Made by a program: the position numbers and the translations under genes. Positions 1 through 8,163 of a stretch of DNA of 64,000 nt are shown here, piece after piece. The notes beneath the pieces are model-generated. The model was not told the origin of the DNA and made no database searches. It was given only the letters and a program-made list of their open reading frames with translations. The stretch is from an uncultured Flaviramulus sp. GTDB lineage: Bacteria; Bacteroidota; Bacteroidia; Flavobacteriales; Flavobacteriaceae. The number at the start of each line of letters is the position of its first letter. Within the stretch, counting starts at the first letter, position 1. The stretch covers positions 151,997-215,996 of the forward strand of contig CANLXL010000008.1 of NCBI GenBank assembly GCA_947495125.1. The letters run 5' to 3'.

Positions 1-2171
1 TAGATGGAATTATCGTGATTTCCGGCAGAAGACACAGCCGCTTTAAAGAAATCGGGATACACCAACATCGCAGCAGTAGACATGAAGCCACCGCCCGAGT
101 GTCCGTAAATCCCAACTTTGTCGATATCAATGTAAGGGTGTTGATCTGCGAGCTGTTCCGCAACATATTTTTTGTCGGCCAAACCATAATCTCTCAGGTT
201 ACCATAGCCATAATTATGATACCATTTCGAACGGTCCGGATGCCCTCCTCGGTTACCCAAAGTCACCACAATAAACCCAACCTGCGCCATGCGATCCAAT
301 CGATCCATTCTTACAGAAAAGGATTTATTTACCGCTTCAGTTTGAGGTCCCGGATATACATATTCTAATAGGGGGTAGGATTTTGTTTCGTCAAAATCGA
401 AGGGTTTGTACATCACCCCGTAGATGTCCGTAATACCATCATCGGCTTTCATTTTAAAAGGTTCGGGGAATTTATATCCGGTAGCCATGAGTTGCGATAG
501 ATCAGCCTCTTCGAGGCTCATAACAACCGCTCCCGAGTTATTACGTAATTCCGATTTTGGCACCGTATTAACTCTGGAATAATTACTAACAAAGTATTTA
601 TTAGAATCAGACATGCTCGTGATGGTGTTATAATCACCAGGGTTAAGATTTTTTAAACCGGTTCCATTCAGATTGATCCGGAATATATGTTCATAGTAAG
701 GGTCTTGGTTATTTGTTACACCATGAGCTTTAAAATATAGAATACGTTCCTTTTCATCAAGATTCGTAAATCCTTCTACATGATATTCGCCTTGTGTAAT
801 CTGACGTTTTAAGTTGCCTTCATTATCGTAAAGATAAAAGTGGGCCCAGCCATCGCGTTCAGACCAATGTAGAATCTCTTGTTCATTGTTAAAAAGTACT
901 AATGGCCTAACTTCAACATAGGTGTTTAGTTCTTCCTTGATAAGCGTTTTTACGTCCCCAGTATTAATGTCTGCGACACAAATATGGATTCTTTTGCGAT
1001 CCCTGCTTCTGGTGTTGAAGTATATTTTTCCCTTTTTGGAAAGCAGTAATGTTGGCTGAAATTCATCAGAAAAACTAGATTTTTTTCGCGGCGCTCTATA
1101 CACTGAAATATCTTGCTGAACTGCAGTATCCAGCTTCACTTTATTGATCTCTTTGGATGGAATATCAAAAATCAGGAGCTCCCTTTTATAATATTCCTGC
1201 TCACCGGCCATATGGTATTTGTAGGTTTCTAAAGTGGGACGCTTTTTTGAAACGGAGTTGATTACCCATAAATCTTTAATATGTCTGGAGTCTGTTTTTT
1301 GAAATACAAACTTCTTGGAATCGTGAGACCAAATACCCGAAACATATTTACGATCGTCTTTTTTCTCTTCTTTAGTCTCGTTGTTTTCACCTCTGCTTCC
1401 GTCGCCGTAACCAAAATGTTCCACACCATCTTTTGTCCATTGGTTTTCTACAATGGTTGTGTCTTTTTCATCTTTTACAGCCTTTAAAAAGTTCTCTTTA
1501 TCCATCCAATATACATTGAAGTTTTTAGAGAATAAAACAATAGTGCTATCAGGAGCTATGTTCGCCCACTTTTTCCACTTTTTATCTTCTTCCTTTTTAT
1601 TGTCTACTACCGTTAAACCATTGCCACCAAGTTTATATTCAAAATGATAAACTTTGTTTTCCATTTTAGGTTTATTCTTTTTTTCTTTTTTAACCGTTGT
1701 GGAATCTGTTTTAGTTGTAGTACTATCCGTTTTAGTTTCCTCTTTTTCCTCATCAATAACTTCAACCTTTTCTTTAGAGGTTACTCTGAATCTAATAGCC
1801 GTTTCATTTTTAACAAACTTAAAGTTAAAACGAGGTAGGTGTTTAGCATCATAAGGGTCTTTAGTTATTTCAGACAACCATTTGGCCATTTTCGCATTGT
1901 CAAATAACTTTTTTCTGGTGCGTCTATCGGTATCAACGATATAATAATTAGAGCCTTCTGTGGTTTTGTATTGATACCAAAAGCGATTTCCGTTTTTTAA
2001 CCAGTTAGGCCTTACGGTTGTTGAATGCACCAGCTTGGCAATATTTTCAGGTGAAAACCTGGACGCCAACCGGTAGTTGGGGGTTGGTGTTTTATCAGTT
2101 TCAATGTCTTGTGCAAATGAGGTGTAGGTCGTTAATAGGGTTAAAATGAAAAAGAAGGTAAGGTTCTTCAT
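1..2171 (-). CDS. S9 family peptidase (DPP-IV/prolyl oligopeptidase type), C-terminus beyond window
   Basis: Secreted serine peptidase that would trim peptides, typically after proline, in the periplasm or envelope. The antisense frame opens with ATG at 2171 and runs off the left edge without a stop, so at least 723 codons are present and the distal catalytic Asp/His lie outside. Residues 1-20 form a signal peptide ending in Phe-Ala-Gln. A long beta-propeller-like region follows, interrupted near residues 137-170 by a Glu/Lys/Asp/Thr-rich low-complexity insertion. The nucleophile motif Gly-His-Ser-Gly-Gly-Gly is in frame with Ser at codon 692 (bases 96-98), which fixes the S9 assignment. The exact substrate cannot be read from the sequence. 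It has its own spacer of 155 bases from the next gene, so it may or may not belong to the upstream operon. Confidence 0.9.
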   Translation of the reverse strand, partial: MKNLTFFFILTLLTTYTSFAQDIETDKTPTPNYRLASRFSPENIAKLVHSTTVRPNWLKNGNRFWYQYKTTEGSNYYIVDTDRRTRKKLFDNAKMAKWLSEITKDPYDAKHLPRFNFKFVKNETAIRFRVTSKEKVEVIDEEKEETKTDSTTTKTDSTTVKKEKKNKPKMENKVYHFEYKLGGNGLTVVDNKKEEDKKWKKWANIAPDSTIVLFSKNFNVYWMDKENFLKAVKDEKDTTIVENQWTKDGVEHFGYGDGSRGENNETKEEKKDDRKYVSGIWSHDSKKFVFQKTDSRHIKDLWVINSVSKKRPTLETYKYHMAGEQEYYKRELLIFDIPSKEINKVKLDTAVQQDISVYRAPRKKSSFSDEFQPTLLLSKKGKIYFNTRSRDRKRIHICVADINTGDVKTLIKEELNTYVEVRPLVLFNNEQEILHWSERDGWAHFYLYDNEGNLKRQITQGEYHVEGFTNLDEKERILYFKAHGVTNNQDPYYEHIFRINLNGTGLKNLNPGDYNTITSMSDSNKYFVSNYSRVNTVPKSELRNNSGAVVMSLEEADLSQLMATGYKFPEPFKMKADDGITDIYGVMYKPFDFDETKSYPLLEYVYPGPQTEAVNKSFSVRMDRLDRMAQVGFIVVTLGNRGGHPDRSKWYHNYGYGNLRDYGLADKKYVAEQLADQHPYIDIDKVGIYGHSGGGFMSTAAMLVYPDFFKAAVSSAGNHDNSI

Positions 2172-2326
2172 GGTTAGTTATTTAATGTAATTAAAGTGAT
2201 TATATCATATGCAAAAGACGTAGTTTTTGGGTAGTTCCCTTACGCACCGCATGTTAAAATTGTCATAAATTATAACATGTTTTAATAAAAATATTGAGGA
2301 TAATCCTGGTACTTTATCAAGTGTTT

Positions 2327-3118
2327 TTAGTAAAAAAGAGAAGTATTGCTTTTTATTGAAATGTTTTTGGGATTGATTTTTAAGAGATACCAGTCATCCA
2401 CTTTTTGAACAATTCCGGATATTTCTGAAGGTTTCCCTATAAAGGGTAATATGGCTTTATGAATAGGATTTCCTTTTAAATCTGTAAGTAAATAATATGT
2501 GGACATGTTGTTATTATCGGTCGTCGCCAGTACTGGGGGTATGCCTCCAGAAATACAACGCACCGCACAACTGCGATGTATTTTACCTTTCCCCGGTTTC
2601 ATAACACCGAAGTAACATTTTGGATCGATGATCTCGCCTTTTAAGGTCATTTCACCGATGGTTTCTTTTTCAGGGATTTTGGTGTTTTTAGCATTCACCA
2701 GGGTCACTTTTTCATCATCCGTAATTTGAATTAGTGTTTTTCCATTATAATAAATAAGGTTTCCTTCGATGCTTATAGTTTTCCCATTCAGATTTTTTAC
2801 GTCGTTTTGTAATTTTTCTAAAAAAGGATCGGCACTCGACTTTCCAAAGCCCAATAATAAGATATTTTTAAATGTGTTTTCAGCAACTTCAACACGTAGC
2901 ATGGGATATGGACTTTCATGAAAGGTTCCTGTGATTTTGGTTTCGTTTAATAATTCAAAAGAAGAATTTTTAAAAGGTTTTTGCGAAAAACTAAATAATA
3001 AAGCAGCAATTATAATGAGAACGAAACTACCCATTGTAAATCGTTTTAAGGTTTGTTTCGTTTTTGCCCCCAAACTGCCTTCTATGTAAGGCACATAAAA
3101 TTCATCATTTTTTTTCAT
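2327..3118 (-). CDS. Membrane-anchored protein with conserved DPKCYFGVMKPG / HRSCAxRCIxGG motif
   Basis: Function unknown; last gene of the Rieske operon. One membrane span lies at about residues 29-45 and the rest would face the periplasm. Residues 165-195 carry a striking motif: Asp-Pro-Lys-Cys-Tyr-Phe-Gly-Val-Met-Lys-Pro-Gly, then His-Arg-Ser-Cys-Ala-Val-Arg-Cys, then Gly-Gly-Ile-Pro-Pro. Cys168, Cys184, Cys188 and His181 could bind a metal or cofactor; this is inference. I recall this motif in small proteins beside Rieske or molybdopterin oxidoreductase genes, but I cannot assign a role. It is separated by 109 bases, containing a 16-base palindrome, from the upstream ferric-reductase-like gene. 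Confidence 0.75.
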   Translation of the reverse strand: MKKNDEFYVPYIEGSLGAKTKQTLKRFTMGSFVLIIIAALLFSFSQKPFKNSSFELLNETKITGTFHESPYPMLRVEVAENTFKNILLLGFGKSSADPFLEKLQNDVKNLNGKTISIEGNLIYYNGKTLIQITDDEKVTLVNAKNTKIPEKETIGEMTLKGEIIDPKCYFGVMKPGKGKIHRSCAVRCISGGIPPVLATTDNNNMSTYYLLTDLKGNPIHKAILPFIGKPSEISGIVQKVDDWYLLKINPKNISIKSNTSLFY

Positions 3119-3142
3119 CTTATAGTATCTATTGTTTTTTAT

Positions 3143-3158
3143 CCCGATAGCTATCGGG
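3143..3158. repeat. 16-base perfect palindrome, copy 1 of 3
   Basis: CCCGATAGCTATCGGG is a perfect palindrome in the spacer between the last two genes of the Rieske operon. The same 16 bases recur at 24672-24687 and 25486-25501. It may act as an RNA hairpin or be a dispersed repeat. Confidence 0.85.
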
Positions 3159-3227
3159 AGTCAGATGCGATTCGCATAGTAAATATTCTTATGGGTATTA
3201 AGTTTTTAGTTATGCTCATTTCATCTC

Positions 3228-4256
3228 TTAATAATTGCAAGGTTCAACTTCGGTACCTTCGTTAAAGGCATCAGGGTTTATATAAATCATTTCACCTTGG
3301 AGTTTCAAGGCGTAGGTGGCCACTTTTTCAGTGAACGGAGGAGGTGATTGCCCGTTTCCCGGTAAATATTGATAACCATGCCACGGACAGGTAATACAAC
3401 CATCAATGATCTTGCCTTCTCCTAATGGACCGCCTTGATGTTTACATACATTGTGAATGGCTGATAATTTACCATCATATTTAAAAATAGCAACACGTTC
3501 ATTTTCAACAGTGAAAATTTTCGCCCGGTCTTCTTCAATTTCAGAAATATCACAAACTTTTAGCCAGCCTTCTTTTTCTTCAGCTTTAGCGGCATCAATT
3601 TTACCTTCTTTAAAGGCCGTAATAAGATGAAGACTAACGACTATTACAAATCCGATAACCAGAATGCCAATGGTAAATACCGATGTTTCTTGCTGAAAAG
3701 CACCTAGAAATACATGAGCTATTATTAGCGCATAGGCAACATAAACCAACATATGCAGGCGTTTCCATACTTTAGCTGAAAGATTGCCAAGGAAAAAGTC
3801 ATGACTTGTAGAGGCCATTACAAATAAGATGAGTAATGCTAAAAATCCTAAAACCTGAAACGGGAAATTCGTTAACGAGGCGTAGTCCATATTAGACGTA
3901 AACACTGAATAAATAGGATTAACGTCCCCCAGCGCATGAAATTGAAATATGGAAAAGCCGCCATGGATTAAAGCTGCGATAAACATGCTTACGCCCAGAT
4001 GTCTTCTGTTATATAAAATGGGTAAAAAATTTGAATTTAATCGCGCTAACGGACCAATAACTAAGATGATATGAAGCATGATGATGGCTAAGGATCCAAA
4101 TGCCCTTATCACTAAGGTCTCAATACTCGTTTCAGCATTAAAAACTAAAGTAATTACAGCAAACAATATGATATAAAGTAGCATGCTGAACGCTATGATT
4201 TTGTCATAGGTTTTCTTGTGCTTGTTCCAGAGTACTAATTGATAATCTAATCCCAT
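3228..4256 (-). CDS. Ferric-reductase-like membrane domain fused to C-terminal Rieske [2Fe-2S] domain
   Basis: Likely moves electrons between a membrane haem module and a Rieske cluster. Residues 20-213 hold about six hydrophobic spans with histidines (His62, 86, 98, 168, 181) in the pattern of the ferric-reductase-like/YedZ-MsrQ superfamily, where such histidines bind b haem. A Rieske domain occupies about 228-330: Cys271-x-His273, 16 residues, then Cys290-x2-His293. Usual family members have either the membrane module or the Rieske domain, so the fusion is notable. Its ATG overlaps the previous stop by one base, indicating translational coupling. Partner and direction of electron flow are not visible; an NAD(P)H/FAD reductase domain is absent. 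Confidence 0.88.
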   Translation of the reverse strand: MGLDYQLVLWNKHKKTYDKIIAFSMLLYIILFAVITLVFNAETSIETLVIRAFGSLAIIMLHIILVIGPLARLNSNFLPILYNRRHLGVSMFIAALIHGGFSIFQFHALGDVNPIYSVFTSNMDYASLTNFPFQVLGFLALLILFVMASTSHDFFLGNLSAKVWKRLHMLVYVAYALIIAHVFLGAFQQETSVFTIGILVIGFVIVVSLHLITAFKEGKIDAAKAEEKEGWLKVCDISEIEEDRAKIFTVENERVAIFKYDGKLSAIHNVCKHQGGPLGEGKIIDGCITCPWHGYQYLPGNGQSPPPFTEKVATYALKLQGEMIYINPDAFNEGTEVEPCNY

Positions 4257-4663
4257 TAAAATGTGAGTTTGGTAATTTCACTTTCTTTAAGAGCATCATA
4301 AATAATGATTCCGCTAATTGGTTTCTCTATTTCAAAATGATGAACAATCATAGAGTTGGTTAATTGCCCAAGAAACCGCCCTTGTGATCCGTCTTTATTT
4401 AACTCATAAACTAGTGAAGATGGGTGCTTTAAGGGAGATTTCAGATTGACTGATATCGTCTGATACTTGGTAAGAATTAACCATGCAACATCGTTTTCGA
4501 CACCTTTGACAACGGCACTATTGCGGGGTATACCTGTTTTTGTTTGAGTGTTTTTTGCAGGAAATTGTAAATCTTTAATAGCAAAAGCCATTACCGTAGG
4601 AATAACTATTGTTAATGCCAACCAAATATATTTATGTGCTTTCCGTAATCCTGAAGTCATCAT
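4256..4663 (-). CDS. Small membrane-anchored protein of unknown function
   Basis: Unrecognised protein of 135 residues. An N-terminal hydrophobic segment (about 13-28) anchors or exports it; the remainder is predicted to be mostly beta-rich and has no cysteines. It overlaps the genes on both sides by single bases, so it is almost certainly made together with the ferric-reductase/Rieske protein and may be an accessory or assembly subunit for it. The start could be either of two adjacent ATG codons (4663 or 4660). Confidence 0.75.
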   Translation of the reverse strand: MMTSGLRKAHKYIWLALTIVIPTVMAFAIKDLQFPAKNTQTKTGIPRNSAVVKGVENDVAWLILTKYQTISVNLKSPLKHPSSLVYELNKDGSQGRFLGQLTNSMIVHHFEIEKPISGIIIYDALKESEITKLTF

Positions 4664-4875
4664 TAAGTCGTTTTAGGTTTAAACAATTTTCTTATAAGAA
4701 AAGGCCAGGTGGCTGCGACTCCGGGGAATAATAGAAAGCGAACGCGCTTTTTAGTGTCTTGCATCAAAGGGTCTATTTTAGCAGCGCCCTTGAAAAGAAA
4801 GTATAATCCAAATAGTAGCCCTATTAAAACATATGTACCTAAAGCGATTAAAAAAATTGTGATGATTATTTCCAT
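4663..4875 (-). CDS. Small membrane protein in Rieske operon
   Basis: Protein of 70 residues with an N-terminal span (about residues 2-27, rich in Ile and Leu) and a basic C-terminal tail with a second short hydrophobic stretch. I chose the ATG at 4875; an in-frame ATG upstream at 4923 would add a charged 16-residue tail of low plausibility. No family is recognised. It overlaps the following gene by one base and lies 101 bases after the ThDP/Rieske gene. A structural subunit of the membrane redox module is a guess from position only. Confidence 0.65.
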   Translation of the reverse strand: MEIIITIFLIALGTYVLIGLLFGLYFLFKGAAKIDPLMQDTKKRVRFLLFPGVAATWPFLIRKLFKPKTT

Positions 4876-4976
4876 ATTTATTCGTAATATTTTACTTCTC
4901 GATACCATTTTTTCGTACCTCAAAAATCACTCGAAGTAACGTGTATTGTTGGCTTATCTTTTTGTCGTATCGAGAC

Positions 4977-6926
4977 CTATATCAAATTAACATCGGTCAT
5001 TATTTCTAAAACACCGGCATTGGGTTGGGTGTATAACTCTTGCATGGCGTTTTCTAAATCCTCTTGTCTTTCAACACGTTTTCCCCAGGCTCCGCAAGAT
5101 CGCGCGAATTCGGCAAAATTTGGATTAGACAATGTTGTTTTCCACACATCAAATTCACCCGCCCGTTGTTCTTTAGAGATTTTACCTAGTTCATGATTAT
5201 TTAATATAATCAATTTCACAGGCATATTGTATTTTACAAGTGTGGTGATTTCTGCAAGATACTGACAAATACCGCCATCACCGGCAACCGCGATTACAGG
5301 ACGCGAATTACCAACTGCCGCCCAGGCACCTATAGCAGCAGGCAATGCAAAACCAATAGAACCTAAATACCCGGACATTAAAAAATCTTGATTTGTAGGT
5401 TCGAAATAGCGTCCAAAAGAATAGGCGTTATTACCAACATCGACGCACATCACAGCGTTTTCAGGTGTGAGCTTATTCATGGTTTCGAAAACAGCAATGG
5501 AGCTCATACCAGCATCTGAGGTTTCTAATAAACGTTTTTGCTTTTCAGCTTTCCAGATATCCCAACGTTCAGCAATTTCTCCGCGTTGGTCTTCAGTGTT
5601 TATTTGTCCGTTTAATTCGGAATTAAAGATGCCTAATGTTCTCGATATTTCTCCCCAAACGGCAACTTCAACTTGATGGAACTTGCTTAAAGCTAAAGGG
5701 TCGAAATCGATTTGAATAATGGGTTTTTTAGGGGTAATCCCGGTATGATTTGAAAATGAAGCTCCAAACACAATGAGTAAGTCAGCCTCATTCATAAACC
5801 AAGATGCAATGGGGGTGCCACTTCGGCCTAAAACACCACCTCCTAATGGGTGGTTATCGGGAATTAAGCCTTTACCTTTAAATGTCGTCACGACGGCGGC
5901 ATTCATACTTTCAGCAAATGCAACTACGGCCTTTTTATGAGCTCGCGCACCATGTCCCATGATTATAACCGGGCGTTTTGCTTTTTTGATGAGGTTGACA
6001 GCGTCATTTACGGCTTCAATAGGGGGTGCAATCTCTAAAGAGGTTATCCTATTTTTTGGACCTTTAGCTTTGGTATGCGGGTTTACTTTTTTCTCCTGGA
6101 CTTCGTCCGGAAAGGTTAAATGTGAAACATCACGTTTTAAAATAGCATGCTTTACTGCTAAGGACATAAGCTCAGCATGACGACTGTCACTTTGTACACG
6201 TTGATTAAATTCTGCAACCGTATTAAATCCTTGTACCAAATCGACTTCCTGAAAATTCCCTGTGCCTACAACCTGAGTTTTTACCTGACCTGTTAGCGCT
6301 AATATTGGTGCACGATCTACTTTTGCATCCCAAAGACCGGTATACATATTTGTGGCTCCGGGGCCGGCTATAGAAAAACATGCGGCGGGTTTTCCGGTTA
6401 ATTTTCCATAGGCCGAAGCGGCAAAAGCAGCGGCACCCTCATGTCGAATGCCATAGAAATTAAGGCCTCCTTTTTCTTCTTGACGACGCATAGCATCTGC
6501 AAAACCGAGGTTGGAATGTCCAACCATTCCAAACACTTTATTTACACCCCAATTCACCATAGTTTCAACCATAATATCCGATACCGTAGCTTCATGAGGA
6601 GCTTCTTCTTCAACGCCAACATAAATAGCATCGCCTTCTTCTTTTACCGGAAAGGTATCAATACCATCATCATAACCTCCGGGTGGTTTTCCTGAGCAAG
6701 GATCGAAATCCCAACCATGCCATGGGCACCTTAATAGCCCATTTTCTATAGACCCTTCTCCTAAAGGACCGCCTTGATGTGGACAACGATTATCTAAAGC
6801 AGAAAACTTGCCTTTGTAATGGGTTAAGCAAATCCCTTTGTGGGCCGCTGTAACCGTTTTTACTCGCCCTTCGGGTAAGTCTTTTTTATGACTTAATACT
6901 TTATGCCAAACGACTTTTTTTTCCAT
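4977..6926 (-). CDS. Rieske domain fused to thiamine-diphosphate-dependent enzyme (pyruvate oxidase/acetolactate synthase fold)
   Basis: Predicted cytoplasmic redox enzyme. Residues 1-108 are a Rieske ferredoxin-like domain: Cys48-x-His50, 16 residues, Cys67-x2-His70. Residues 112-649 show the three-domain architecture of ThDP enzymes: catalytic Glu163 in Arg-His-Glu-Gly-Ala-Ala, a central nucleotide-binding-like domain (about 303-440), and the ThDP/Mg motif Gly-Asp-Gly-Gly at 549-552 closing with Asn-Asn at 576-577. ThDP enzymes of this fold decarboxylate 2-oxoacids. An attached [2Fe-2S] centre suggests oxidative decarboxylation with electrons passed on through the cluster; this is inference. 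The start overlaps the antiporter stop by one base. Its Rieske box closely resembles that of the ferric-reductase fusion downstream. Confidence 0.9.
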   Translation of the reverse strand: MEKKVVWHKVLSHKKDLPEGRVKTVTAAHKGICLTHYKGKFSALDNRCPHQGGPLGEGSIENGLLRCPWHGWDFDPCSGKPPGGYDDGIDTFPVKEEGDAIYVGVEEEAPHEATVSDIMVETMVNWGVNKVFGMVGHSNLGFADAMRRQEEKGGLNFYGIRHEGAAAFAASAYGKLTGKPAACFSIAGPGATNMYTGLWDAKVDRAPILALTGQVKTQVVGTGNFQEVDLVQGFNTVAEFNQRVQSDSRHAELMSLAVKHAILKRDVSHLTFPDEVQEKKVNPHTKAKGPKNRITSLEIAPPIEAVNDAVNLIKKAKRPVIIMGHGARAHKKAVVAFAESMNAAVVTTFKGKGLIPDNHPLGGGVLGRSGTPIASWFMNEADLLIVFGASFSNHTGITPKKPIIQIDFDPLALSKFHQVEVAVWGEISRTLGIFNSELNGQINTEDQRGEIAERWDIWKAEKQKRLLETSDAGMSSIAVFETMNKLTPENAVMCVDVGNNAYSFGRYFEPTNQDFLMSGYLGSIGFALPAAIGAWAAVGNSRPVIAVAGDGGICQYLAEITTLVKYNMPVKLIILNNHELGKISKEQRAGEFDVWKTTLSNPNFAEFARSCGAWGKRVERQEDLENAMQELYTQPNAGVLEIMTDVNLI

Positions 6927-8161
6927 TAGTGATGGTTTAATAATTTAGAAACGAGTTTCTCTATGGTTAGACCTTGGGCAATAATTGAGAAAACAACCAC
7001 GACATAGGTGGCATATAAAATAATATCTTTTACCTCTCCTTCGGGAAGTGATAGTGCTAATGCGATAGAAATTCCTCCTCGTAGTCCGGCCCAGGTTAAT
7101 ATTAGAGTTTCAGTTTTATTTGCTCTATGCGATTTTTTTAGTAGAAAATTTGAAAGTAATATGGTAACATACCGCGAAAAAAGAACTAATATAATAGCGG
7201 CCATTCCCAATAATAAATGATAGATATTAAAATCTAATGTGATCATTACAATGCCAATAAGTACAAATAAAACGGCATTGAAAACTTCATCGAGAACCTT
7301 CCAAAAGATGTTCATATGATTTTTTAAATTTTCAGAAATGCCTTTTGCATGCAAACTATGGCCAATGATAAGACCGGCGACAACCATAGCGATAGCCCCT
7401 GAAATGTGGAGCATATTACTCAACACATAACCTCCCAATACGATGGCTAATGAAATGTGAACGGCAATAACGGCTTCTTTATTAACACTTTTAATACATG
7501 CCTTCCCTAAATGACCTAGGATGAAACCCATTACAAAACCACCACCAGCCTCTTTACCAAACTCCGATGTAATATGCGATAATTCAAATTCATGCATCAT
7601 CGTTGCTAAAGCGAGTACAGATAAAAATACCACGATACCAACACCGTCATTAAATAGGGACTCACCAACAATTTTAATTTCCATACGTTTGGGTGCTCCT
7701 GCCTTTTTTAACAGTGCTAATACAGCAACGGGGTCGGTAGGTGAAATTAGTGCACCAAAAACCAAACTATATAGATAACTTACATTGAGCCCAATAAGTG
7801 ACGCTACATAGTAAAACGCCGTGCCAATAATAAAAGTAGAAACGATAACACCAAACGTAGCATAAATAAAAACAGTAATCTTCTCTTTTAGTAAGCCTTT
7901 TAAGTTAACATGAATTGCTCCTGCAAAGAGTAGTACGCCTAAAAGAAAATCGAATAAAATGGTTTTAAAATCTATGCTTCTTGCGAATACGGTGACCTGA
8001 TCAAAATAACTTTGATCAATAAAATAGCTGGCAGCAAATAAAAGGGATACTATTATTGACAATATCATAACGCCTATGGTTTCAGGAAGCTTTAAAAACT
8101 TAGCGTTTAAATAGCTTAAAAAAGCAGCAAGGGCGATAATACCAACAAATATTTCAAACAT
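6926..8161 (-). CDS. CPA1 family cation:proton antiporter (NhaP type)
   Basis: Membrane antiporter exchanging Na+ or K+ for protons. About twelve hydrophobic spans fill its 411 residues, the usual size without a long C-terminal tail. Signature elements of CPA1 are visible: Ser-Pro-Thr-Asp-Pro-Val at about 140-145, the ion-binding Asn171-Asp172 pair within Gly-Glu-Ser-Leu-Phe-Asn-Asp, and Trp-Ala-Gly-Leu-Arg-Gly-Gly near the C-terminus. It sits two bases after the glutamate-synthase-like gene and overlaps the ThDP gene by one base, so it is an integral member of the Rieske operon. It may balance protons or sodium moved by the pathway, but specificity cannot be read from the sequence. Confidence 0.92.
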   Translation of the reverse strand: MFEIFVGIIALAAFLSYLNAKFLKLPETIGVMILSIIVSLLFAASYFIDQSYFDQVTVFARSIDFKTILFDFLLGVLLFAGAIHVNLKGLLKEKITVFIYATFGVIVSTFIIGTAFYYVASLIGLNVSYLYSLVFGALISPTDPVAVLALLKKAGAPKRMEIKIVGESLFNDGVGIVVFLSVLALATMMHEFELSHITSEFGKEAGGGFVMGFILGHLGKACIKSVNKEAVIAVHISLAIVLGGYVLSNMLHISGAIAMVVAGLIIGHSLHAKGISENLKNHMNIFWKVLDEVFNAVLFVLIGIVMITLDFNIYHLLLGMAAIILVLFSRYVTILLSNFLLKKSHRANKTETLILTWAGLRGGISIALALSLPEGEVKDIILYATYVVVVFSIIAQGLTIEKLVSKLLNHH

Positions 8162-8163
8162 AA

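Noticed and set aside
15..1854. Plus-strand open frames over the S9 peptidase
   Set aside because: They lie opposite a long in-frame coding region with signal peptide and catalytic motif, have low-complexity Phe/Ser content, and look like shadows.
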